Source: a virus. From it: a DNA stretch of 64,000 nucleotides. This document shows, in pieces, positions 57,947-64,000 of the stretch. A program made the position numbers and the translations under genes. The stretch covers positions 1 to 64,000 of the IMG/VR virus record IMGVR_UViG_3300042569_002782. One strand, given 5' to 3'. The number at the start of each line of letters is the position of its first letter. The stretch's first letter is position 1. A model generated the notes under the pieces. It made no database searches, was not told the DNA's origin, and saw only the letters and a program-made list of their open reading frames with translations.

Positions 57947-59145
57947 CAGACCCCATCATATAGAAGGTCAATGTATTTCTTAGCCTGTATGTCAGAGATT
58001 TTTGACCAGGATGAGTTGGTATTGAAATACTCATCTTTTTGCCTAATGTTGGTATTTTGAAATTTTCTAACGTCAGAATCTGACAAACTATCGGCTTTCA
58101 TGGCTTCTACTACTGTTCTGATATTTGAACTAATTAAGTTAAAAATTTTTCCCCTACCATAGGCATCCAATTGTCGTTCAGCTTCAAAGTCTGCCCCCGT
58201 CCTACTAGCACCACCTAAAGCCTCTGCAAGAGCTGCTTTACGGGAAACCTGGGCTAGCCCTAAGTCAACGAATCTTGCCACACCCTTACTATCAATCATC
58301 GTATTACCACCGTGGGTATCATTATGGGCTACACCCAACCTGTGAATTTTAGCCCTAGCTGTCCAGTAAGCGTCCCTTGTCTCTATGCCATTGACGACGT
58401 TGGGGGACTTGCCAAGCCGGGTCCCTTGTACCACCCCCATCGCGATTCTGCCTGTGGCCACCATGTATTTTCCAGCCCCGAACTCTCCGTGCTGGGCAGC
58501 AATAAATTTAGGTCCCATGTTAGCTTTGCCGACAATCTTGAGAGCTTCTGCTTCATGGAGACCTATTTCCCCAGCCTTAATACCTACATTCCTACCTAAC
58601 GCACCGTTCGGAACTTTGAAGAACGCTCCAAACATGCCCTCACCCATTTGAACTGCATTAGGGTTACCTACGGCGTTCCAATCAATGGATTTAGCTGCTT
58701 TACTACCGTCAACGTCCCTAAGTTTGAAACCAGGGGCGTCTATTACGTCGTAGACTTCTTTAGCTTTTGCGGGGAGGTTAACTACGGGGGCCTTAGCCGT
58801 GGGTTTTGCTACTTGGACTTCTGCTGCGGGCTTTGCCATGGGGGCCTTAGCCGCCGGAACCTTCGCTACCGGTTTTGCTACTTGGACTTCTGCTGCGGGG
58901 GGGCCCACTAGTGGTAACTTACGTTGGGCCAATATCTGATTAGCAACCTTAGTAATCACGGGGTTTAAAGCCCAAGGGATATCAACCATACAAACATGGT
59001 AGCCAGGGATACAGGACGCCCCGCAAGATTTACCCATCTTGCACTTTTTTTTCTTTAATTTAGGCAAATCAGAGCCACCTAGCCTAGCTATTTGGCCCCT
59101 CTTAGCGGCATTAATTTGAGCTTCTGTTCTTCCTAGGACTGCCAT
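57946..59145 (-). CDS. Protein kinase 3 with N-terminal Cys tag
   Basis: A 399-residue protein. Tag at 34-52: KCKMGKSCGASCIPGYHVC (C35, C41, C45, C52). The linker (about 80-127) has imperfect V-A-K-P-x-A-K repeats. Kinase domain about 150-399: MGEGMFGAFFKVP loop (168-173), ATP lysine K190 in NVGIKAGEIG, helix-C Glu in LHEAEAL, catalytic loop HNDTHGGN (D276, N281) and RFVDLGL (D294). The HND version and D-L-G instead of D-F-G are common to all three phage kinases. An octamer lies 26 nt before the ATG and the partner gene follows directly. Confidence 0.78.
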   Translation of the reverse strand: MAVLGRTEAQINAAKRGQIARLGGSDLPKLKKKKCKMGKSCGASCIPGYHVCMVDIPWALNPVITKVANQILAQRKLPLVGPPAAEVQVAKPVAKVPAAKAPMAKPAAEVQVAKPTAKAPVVNLPAKAKEVYDVIDAPGFKLRDVDGSKAAKSIDWNAVGNPNAVQMGEGMFGAFFKVPNGALGRNVGIKAGEIGLHEAEALKIVGKANMGPKFIAAQHGEFGAGKYMVATGRIAMGVVQGTRLGKSPNVVNGIETRDAYWTARAKIHRLGVAHNDTHGGNTMIDSKGVARFVDLGLAQVSRKAALAEALGGASRTGADFEAERQLDAYGRGKIFNLISSNIRTVVEAMKADSLSDSDVRKFQNTNIRQKDEYFNTNSSWSKISDIQAKKYIDLLYDGV

Positions 59146-59170
59146 TGAAATTAGGGTATTTATGCTTTAA

Positions 59171-59178
59171 ATTTACCC
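59171..59178 (-). promoter_or_regulatory. Putative late promoter octamer GGGTAAAT
   Basis: Last T 26 nt before ATG 59145 of kinase 3; the GGG TAA is also the end of the acidic protein gene. Confidence 0.5.
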
Positions 59179-59805
59179 AATTTGCTCTTTGTCGTTGTAT
59201 TCCCCGTCTTCATCTTCATCATCTTCATCATCATCGTCGTCCTCATCATCATTACCGTCTTCATCACTACCTTCGCTAAGGATCTCATCGATTAGGGTAT
59301 CAATTTCATCTTCATTTAGTTCTTCTTCCCCTTCGACTTCGGACTCCCCATAAGGGTCTTCTTCGTATTGAGTTTCGTTGTCGTTGTCGTCAGAGTCACT
59401 TTCTGCGTCATCGTCAGAATCGCCCTCATCCGAACCCCAAATCTCTTCAGAAAGGCGTTCAAATTCTTCATCGGTTAGGAATGTTGAGTTTTCATCTGAA
59501 TCTTTAATATCATCGGCATCTTCGGCATCGTCATCAACTTCACCGGCACCATCGTCTGGGCTAGCCGGAAAATAATCGTCGGGATTGAATGGCTGGTTGG
59601 GTTTAAAGTCACGGGACATACCATCATTAGCCTTCCAAAGCCCGGTATGCTGAATCCAGGGAGAGGTATTATGGACTACGTTAGTTGGCAACCCATTAAT
59701 AGGGTCAATTTCGTGATCTTCAGGGTTTGACAATTGAGCTGCATAAGCTGCGCGGAAAGCTTCAATGGCATCCTGTTCAAAATCGCCGTTGATTCTATTC
59801 GTCAT
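59173..59805 (-). CDS. Very acidic protein
   Basis: A 210-residue protein. The first 80 residues look folded (FEQDAIEAFRAAYAAQLSNP, then VVHNTSPWIQHTGLWKANDG). From about residue 80 it is almost only Asp, Glu, Ser and Asn with short hydrophobic islands (TFLTDEEFERLSEEIWG, NEDEIDTLIDEILSEG). Acidic proteins near head genes can be scaffolds, histone-like mimics or decoys; the islands look like short linear docking motifs. No family known to me. The gap 59806-59976 upstream shows only G-rich low complexity. Confidence 0.65.
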   Translation of the reverse strand: MTNRINGDFEQDAIEAFRAAYAAQLSNPEDHEIDPINGLPTNVVHNTSPWIQHTGLWKANDGMSRDFKPNQPFNPDDYFPASPDDGAGEVDDDAEDADDIKDSDENSTFLTDEEFERLSEEIWGSDEGDSDDDAESDSDDNDNETQYEEDPYGESEVEGEEELNEDEIDTLIDEILSEGSDEDGNDDEDDDDDEDDEDEDGEYNDKEQIG

Positions 59806-59976
59806 TTGTTTGAGGGGGTCGGTATTGGGGAGTTTAAGTGTTGGGGGGGGGTGTTGGGGGTGTTGGGCCCTGGTCCATTCAGCTTTCAGTTTTTAGGCTT
59901 ATTTCAGCAAATGTTGAAAGTGTACCCCGAGACATACTTAGACCAATGATTATTACCCATCGTGCTGGCGGTGGGG

Positions 59977-60336
59977 TCACCACTTTTCAATTTTACCAGA
60001 GATATCTTGCAATAACTTGCTATTGCCTTGGAGTTTCTCTTCATATTGCCTTATGGTGGCCTTGACTTCGGCCTTTAATTTACCCTCTTTAATGAGACGT
60101 TCCTTTCTCTCATCGTCGGTTTCTTCCTTTTCAGCATGATTTCCGTCAGCATCATGATTTCCGTCGGCATTGTCAGCATCATCAATAACCACGGGGTGAA
60201 TCTCATGAGTTAACCTATCTAGGAGTTTATCCATAGAGTCTTTCAAGCCTTTCCTACATACGGAATCGGCAGAAATTTCCATGGGGCCGCAAGGAATCCT
60301 GTATAAGTCTCTAATTTTAGCCTCAGTTTTGTCCAT
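59977..60336 (-). CDS. Unknown helical protein
   Basis: A 119-residue protein. It starts MDKTEAKIRDLYRIPCGPME and has an acidic N/D/H-rich middle (DDADNADGNHDADGNHAEKE) with a small internal repeat, then a coiled-coil end (KATIRQYEEKLQGNSKLLQD). It is 1 nt from the upstream gene. Function unknown; a scaffold-type role is possible by position. Confidence 0.55.
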   Translation of the reverse strand: MDKTEAKIRDLYRIPCGPMEISADSVCRKGLKDSMDKLLDRLTHEIHPVVIDDADNADGNHDADGNHAEKEETDDERKERLIKEGKLKAEVKATIRQYEEKLQGNSKLLQDISGKIEKW

Positions 60337-60337
60337 G

Positions 60338-60673
60338 TCAAGCCCCTTCTCTAGGTTTTAAAATCCATTCATTTTCGTAATCCGTGTAATGGATACCTTT
60401 TCTTTTTTCTAATCTCCTGGCAGGGTCTTTCTTGTTGGCTTCCCTCATACCGTTTACCATGGTGTCCCTCATGGCCCTAAGTTTTTCCTTAGGCACTTCA
60501 CAGTGTGGGCTGTCCCTGTAGCTTCTATACCATTTACAAACTTCTGAGGGGTCATCAGATTGCAACATCATGTTCCAGATTCCCATTTCTTGATTGCCCG
60601 ATAATGTATTGGGAGGTAGTTTTCCTTCTAGGTCTTCACGGGGCGGTCTATTAAATCTTGTGTCTCTTCTCAT
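60338..60673 (-). CDS. Unknown basic protein
   Basis: A 111-residue protein, MRRDTRFNRPPREDLEGKLP, with MGIWNMMLQSDDPSEVCKWY, RSYRDSPHC and a basic end (ARRLEKRKGIHYTDYENEWI). Overlaps the upstream 60-residue gene by 4 nt (ATGA). Not recognised. Confidence 0.55.
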   Translation of the reverse strand: MRRDTRFNRPPREDLEGKLPPNTLSGNQEMGIWNMMLQSDDPSEVCKWYRSYRDSPHCEVPKEKLRAMRDTMVNGMREANKKDPARRLEKRKGIHYTDYENEWILKPREGA

Positions 60674-60852
60674 TGGGTAGCTACCAGTAGGGCTTCCATT
60701 AGTTCATTTTTGATAAACTCAGATGATTCCATGTCCCCTCTTTTTCTCTCTAAATCGGATAAGGCAGACAGGGCTTTTGCATATTTATCGAAGTTTTCTT
60801 TATCGGAAGGTGCCTTACGAATTAAGACCTGGGCTTTTTCGATGCTATCCAT
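60670..60852 (-). CDS. 60-residue helical protein beside the metallopeptidase
   Basis: MDSIEKAQVLIRKAPSDKEN, then FDKYAKALSALSDLERKRGD and a helix ending ALLVATQ. It begins 3 nt after the metallopeptidase stop. Size, helical content and position recall the 59-residue partners of kinases 1 and 3, but direct sequence similarity is weak (only a K-Y/K-A pattern), so a common origin is not claimed. Confidence 0.55.
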   Translation of the reverse strand: MDSIEKAQVLIRKAPSDKENFDKYAKALSALSDLERKRGDMESSEFIKNELMEALLVATQ

Positions 60853-60855
60853 AGT

Positions 60856-61737
60856 TTATCTCAGTAAGTTCCCTTCCCTTAGAACAGACTCCACCAGTTC
60901 ATATTCTGCTGGAAAAAGTTTTTTCATTTTGGGTCCAGCGAATATGTAACTTGAGAATAGCTCAGCATAGTGCTCTAGTTGATTTGTTTTACTGTACGTG
61001 CTAACTCTTTTGAAGCTATCGGGAATTCCAACTTCTTTCGCTTTGAAGTGGGCGTGGTGCCCTAGTTCGTGAACTAATGTCACCAGTGTATTATTGCTGG
61101 CTGACCCTGGAGCTTTACCCATAGTATGTGGCAGTTCTTTACCTTGGGCGGCACTGGATAAATGCTTTTCGGCAGTGGCCTTGATTTTCTTTACTTGTGG
61201 GGTAAACCCTGGAGCTGACCGAATAACTGTGACCCCTTCTTTATACGCTAACCCGCCCCAAGTCTTATTGTAGATTTTCTGCGAGATGGTGAAATCTGGG
61301 TTTTTGAAGTACCCCGAAAATGCGCTTCTGAAGGCTTCTTTGTTGCCTGCAATGTCCTTCCAGTCCATGAATAGGGTCTTAGTCTTATTGAAAATCCTCT
61401 GGAGAACTTCTACTCTGCGAGGGGCGTCTGGGTCCAGGTTTTTTAAATCCCGGATGGCGCCCATGATGGAGTTCCTGTTAAAGTCTATCTTTAGGTCGGG
61501 GTGAGCTTTTACTTCGCCACTTCTCATTAGCTTGATGAATTTCCCAAGGGAATCTGCAATATATGGGCTTAATTCAACTCTGCAAACTAAACCCCGTTGA
61601 ATGCAAGTTGAGCGACAAGATTTCCCTAAAGAACATCTTTTCTTCCCGGACCCCCCCCATCTCTGGGGTGCGCCTAGGTGCTGAATAGTTCCAGCAATTG
61701 CAAAATCAAATTCTTTAGGGTTATCTATTTCGATCAT
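60856..61737 (-). CDS. Zinc-metallopeptidase-like protein with Cys tag
   Basis: A 293-residue protein. It carries the same tag as the three kinases: KRCSLGKSCRSTCIQRGLVC (C35, C41, C45, C52, identical spacing). The C-terminal half has a gluzincin-type zinc site: LVTLVHELGHHAHFKA (H223, E224, H227) with a later Glu in LEHYAELFSSY (E259). The middle (AYKEGVTVIRSAPGFTP, then ATAEKHLS) resembles the entry region of anthrax-lethal-factor-like and phage effector peptidases. It lies near the packaging genes, so virion packaging and delivery to the host is a plausible role. Octamer GGGTAAAT at 61803-61810 is 66 nt upstream. Confidence 0.7.
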   Translation of the reverse strand: MIEIDNPKEFDFAIAGTIQHLGAPQRWGGSGKKRCSLGKSCRSTCIQRGLVCRVELSPYIADSLGKFIKLMRSGEVKAHPDLKIDFNRNSIMGAIRDLKNLDPDAPRRVEVLQRIFNKTKTLFMDWKDIAGNKEAFRSAFSGYFKNPDFTISQKIYNKTWGGLAYKEGVTVIRSAPGFTPQVKKIKATAEKHLSSAAQGKELPHTMGKAPGSASNNTLVTLVHELGHHAHFKAKEVGIPDSFKRVSTYSKTNQLEHYAELFSSYIFAGPKMKKLFPAEYELVESVLREGNLLR

Positions 61738-61802
61738 TAGTCCTCGTACCTGCCTATGGGGAATTTAATAGATGACGGGGTATATAGTAGTCTATGAATA
61801 AG

Positions 61803-61810
61803 ATTTACCC
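61803..61810 (-). promoter_or_regulatory. Possible late octamer GGGTAAAT, distant
   Basis: Same octamer as the others but 66 nt before the metallopeptidase ATG at 61737, outside the usual distance. Confidence 0.3.
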
Positions 61811-61836
61811 AGAGTCACACTAACTCCCCCCACCCA

Positions 61837-62658
61837 TTAAGCTTCGTATGCCTCCAAGATTTCTGCTATGATGCCGTTCCTGACGATGTCCCCTCTTTCA
61901 AATTTAACTCTCCCCACCCCTCTAATGGAGGAAAGCCGGTGATAGCAATCTAAAAGTCCATTTTCAGGTTTAAATACATCTAAGTCAATTTGCCTTGTGT
62001 CACCTGTAATGACAACTTTCGAGTCTTTTCCAACCCTACTGAGGACGGTTTTAACATTTTCTGGTAATGAGTTTTGGGCCTCATCAAAAAGAATTAGGCA
62101 CTCATTTAGTGATCTCCCCCTCAAATCCTCTAGGAGTGTGGGTTCTACAATCTTTTTATCTACAAGGTAATCCGCAGCCCCCTTGCTTCTAGTCATTACA
62201 ACCAAATTGTCATAAACAGGTCCCACCAGTGGCTTCATTTTTTCTTCCAGGGTTCCAGGAAGAGCCCCCCTATTTCTTTGGTGAGAACAGCCTACGTCAC
62301 TTCTAATGTAATAAATTTTTTGAATGTTACCCTTAGAAATTTCACTTAATCCCCACCATAGCGCCACTAAGGTTTTTCCAACTCCTGATGGGCCTATAGC
62401 AATGGTGACTGTATTCTTATTTAAAGAAGACCACAAGTCCTCCTGATGGTTTGTTTTCGGGTAAAAGGGTAGAACATCCATTCCCCTATAAGAGTGCTCA
62501 ACCATTTGGGCGGACTCTGCGCGGCGCGATTTGCGCTTGTCTTTTGATCTCAACATTTGGTAAAGAGGGTTAATGACAACTGTGGATAACGTGTATGCTT
62601 CGTTGCTAATTTGGATTACATGGTCCTCACCCCCTTCTAAACTAATAGGCAGAGTCAT
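61837..62658 (-). CDS. phoH: PhoH-like P-loop ATPase
   Basis: A 273-residue protein of the PhoH family, predicted RNA-associated NTPase widely used as a cyanophage marker. Walker A GPSGVGKTLVALWWG, then YYIRSDVGCSHQRNRGALPG, Walker B LNECLILFDEAQNSLPENVK and the later KVVITGDTRQIDL with sensor Thr and Asp. An extra N-terminal part of about 75 residues (DVLPFYPKTNHQEDLWSSLN precedes Walker A). GGGTAAAA octamer 27 nt before the ATG. Confidence 0.92.
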   Translation of the reverse strand: MTLPISLEGGEDHVIQISNEAYTLSTVVINPLYQMLRSKDKRKSRRAESAQMVEHSYRGMDVLPFYPKTNHQEDLWSSLNKNTVTIAIGPSGVGKTLVALWWGLSEISKGNIQKIYYIRSDVGCSHQRNRGALPGTLEEKMKPLVGPVYDNLVVMTRSKGAADYLVDKKIVEPTLLEDLRGRSLNECLILFDEAQNSLPENVKTVLSRVGKDSKVVITGDTRQIDLDVFKPENGLLDCYHRLSSIRGVGRVKFERGDIVRNGIIAEILEAYEA

Positions 62659-62684
62659 TTGTGAAAGGGAACTCTACGACCTTA

Positions 62685-62692
62685 TTTTACCC
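62685..62692 (-). promoter_or_regulatory. Putative late promoter octamer GGGTAAAA
   Basis: GGGTAAAA followed by TAAGG, last A 27 nt before phoH ATG 62658 and just after a terminator. Confidence 0.6.
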
Positions 62693-62705
62693 TGCCCCCT
62701 GGCAA

Positions 62706-62727
62706 AAAGCCCCCGTTAGAGGGCTAA
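62706..62727 (-). terminator. Rho-independent terminator after the terminase unit
   Basis: Minus strand: AGCCC - TCTAACGG - GGGCT followed by TTTTTG, 7 nt after the stop at 62732. It separates the terminase unit from phoH. Confidence 0.7.
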
Positions 62728-62731
62728 TGCA

Positions 62732-62981
62732 TCAGAGAGACCACCATTTATCGTGGTTGAGCAACCACTCTATGTACTCATTCATGGACCCTTTCGACGA
62801 ATAAGTCAAATCCATTAGCGCCACCACACCATCGGGAGTAGGAGTCTTTCGGGATTGTGTATTGGGGTCTTTTTTTCGCTTGATCAAGGTACTTATCCGA
62901 GGCAAGGTCTGTAATGAGGCAACGAGTGCCGTGAAGCTCCTGCATGATAGCAGGGTTTTTGTCAGTTGGTGAAATAGCCAT
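62732..62981 (-). CDS. Small protein with an apparent 1-nt frame break
   Basis: ATG 62981 opens MAISPTDKNPAIMQELHGTR and LITDLASDKYLDQAKK, then passes an A7 run (plus-strand T7, 62870-62876). The +1 frame continues DPNTQSRKTPTPDGVVALMD and SSKGSMNEYIEWLLNHDKWW to the stop at 62732. With six A the result is one 82-residue protein; each part alone ends or starts in non-protein-like sequence. It lies between terL and a terminator. Function unknown. Confidence 0.5.
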
Positions 62982-63039
62982 TTTGATACTGTTGGTAACA
63001 ACAGCAACTTTTTATGCGGTTGCGAATCGCAATTTGCCA

Positions 63040-64000
63040 TCATGTGACGGTGGGTAGTAGTTGACTGTAGCTAACTAAGATTGCACATAGGGTGTCGGAC
63101 GGGGGCCCCAATGGAATCTGGGGGTCATCACATCTATTCAAAGTGCTTTGGATATTGGGATTGGAAGATTTCACTCTCCCTGAGTCTAGCATATGGGAGA
63201 TAGCGTTTAATGTGGGTTGCCTCGGCTTGCTACCTACGCAAACCTCTAACCCCAAACCCCGTAGGTACACAGTCCAAGCTGCACTTGCCATGGCGGATTC
63301 AAGTACAATTTCTTCCGCTCCGTATGCCTTAACTGCTAGACTTAGGATTACTCCGACAGTTTTCAAGTCCCAATTGCCTTCGTAAGTGTCAAGAACATAC
63401 ATGTAGTCTCTTCCCCTTGTAACCCCTGCGATGCAAATACCCGTTTTATCAATGTTGTCGGCACTGAAAGCAGGATCAACAGAAATAATTACTTTATCTA
63501 ATGGAGGGATTTCTGGTGTCGGTGAGCATCCCTTATAGAGCCAGGAGAACTTTTCATCTCCTATGTTTCTTTTGAGGTCTTTCAAATTTTCGGGGGACTG
63601 GTATTGGTTGGCATTTCCTAAGGTTCCCCCAATGGGCCTGCCCAGAATGTCAGCCTCTGCCTCTTCTTTACTTTCAATAATTGCTGACAGATTAATGTGG
63701 ACGGCTCCTTTTGGGTTTGATACGGGGTCAAAGACACCGAATTTATCTAAGAAGTAGCCGAAAATGTCTTCATCACCCCATCTTGACCCAAGAACAACAA
63801 TGGCACTGTTTTGGTGGCGCCGGGTCATAATTTCCTCTTCTATCCAATCTTTATTCACTGTTATATCCGAGGACTTGTGATAGTCATCGATCAACCAGAC
63901 CCCAGGCACTTTAGAATCGGGATTGATGTTCCCATAAGCAAACCCACATACAGAGCCCCCAGGAGCAGACGGCACGACATGATAAGGATCCAGGTCAATT
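63040..64000 (-). CDS. terL: Terminase large subunit, C-terminal two-thirds (5' end outside window)
   Basis: The frame is open from the window edge (...DLDPYHVVPSAPGGSVCGFA). Walker B and following motif: GVWLIDDYHKSSDITVNKDW, then the coupling motif SAIVVLGSRWGDEDIFGYFL. RuvC/RNase H-fold nuclease domain: VIISVDPAFSADNIDKTGIC with first Asp, YVLDTYEGNWD, then EEIVLESAMASAAW with Glu and a later Asp-containing end. This motor packages phage DNA into the prohead and cuts it. Stop at 63040. Confidence 0.92.
   Translation of the reverse strand, partial: IDLDPYHVVPSAPGGSVCGFAYGNINPDSKVPGVWLIDDYHKSSDITVNKDWIEEEIMTRRHQNSAIVVLGSRWGDEDIFGYFLDKFGVFDPVSNPKGAVHINLSAIIESKEEAEADILGRPIGGTLGNANQYQSPENLKDLKRNIGDEKFSWLYKGCSPTPEIPPLDKVIISVDPAFSADNIDKTGICIAGVTRGRDYMYVLDTYEGNWDLKTVGVILSLAVKAYGAEEIVLESAMASAAWTVYLRGLGLEVCVGSKPRQPTLNAISHMLDSGRVKSSNPNIQSTLNRCDDPQIPLGPPSDTLCAILVSYSQLLPTVT

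Noticed and set aside
59806-59976. G-rich intergenic stretch as a possible origin or regulatory RNA
   Set aside because: Only low-complexity G runs and no hairpin series, iterons or conserved boxes could be found.
62732-63043. One 103-codon frame starting at the terL stop
   Set aside because: Its first 65 residues are not protein-like and compete with a better frame; the 82-residue joined version fits better.
1-64000. CRISPR arrays, tRNA or rRNA genes
   Set aside because: No spaced repeats of CRISPR type and no cloverleaf or rRNA-like sequence were seen; nearly all DNA is protein-coding.

Overview
The window is a gene-dense part of a large tailed double-stranded DNA phage of a cyanobacterium (a cyanophage), probably of a Synechococcus/Cyanobium-type host. 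The evidence is the mix of virion genes (large terminase, tape measure, long fibres, GH19 endolysin) with genes typical of cyanophages: a high-light-inducible protein, AdoMet decarboxylase, ThyX, class I ribonucleotide reductase, MazG, dCMP deaminase, PhoH and an NblA-like peptide. Almost every gene is on the minus strand, so transcription runs from 64 kb towards 1 kb. The two exceptions are a truncated tnpA inside an insertion sequence and a putative HNH-type nuclease gene at 42.7 kb.

Layout: 0-12.2 kb holds host-recognition genes (a glycosyltransferase fragment, lectin-like and collagen-like fibres, a 1455-residue fibre) and a 131-bp direct repeat behind two related fibre genes. 12.2-17.3 kb holds a protein kinase with a short helical partner gene, an IS605-type element that splits a 67-codon phage gene, a GH19 endolysin and a DUF6496-like protein. 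17.3-31.2 kb is the nucleotide metabolism, regulation and replication block: two sigma factors, nrdA (with a glutaredoxin domain), a GIY-YIG homing endonuclease, nrdB, hli, speD, a thioredoxin-like protein, an NblA-like peptide, dCMP deaminase, MazG and a P-loop helicase-like gene interrupted by three group I introns. 31.2-39.3 kb is tail assembly (hub-like protein, tape measure with a lysozyme domain, tail protein). 39.3-42.6 kb is a second metabolism block (5'-nuclease, ThyX, DnaQ-type exonuclease). 43.4-52.8 kb encodes two very large related virion proteins. 52.8-64 kb is the packaging and head-side region (terminase, PhoH, small acidic and coiled-coil proteins) and also carries two more kinases and a zinc-metallopeptidase.

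Four observations stand out. (1) The helicase-like gene at 27174-30121 contains three ORF-less group I introns of 302, 258 and 276 nt, and removing them restores one 703-codon frame. (2) Three kinases and one metallopeptidase share an N-terminal C-x5-C-x3-C-x6-C tag with the core GKSC, and two of the kinases sit beside homologous 59-residue partner genes; this may be an undescribed family of virion-associated effectors. (3) The octamer GGGTAAAW lies about 22-41 nt before many late-type genes, including once in plus orientation before the plus-strand gene, and looks like a phage-specific late promoter. A separate set of sigma70-like promoters with an exact 16-nt spacer precedes early-type genes. 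(4) The IS605-type element sits precisely 3' of TTGAT in a phage gene, so the predicted omega-RNA guide would match IS-free relatives of this phage.

Four small reading-frame breaks each need one base added or removed in a short homopolymer (G3, G5, A7, A7). They may be sequencing errors or real slippage sites and are annotated as such.
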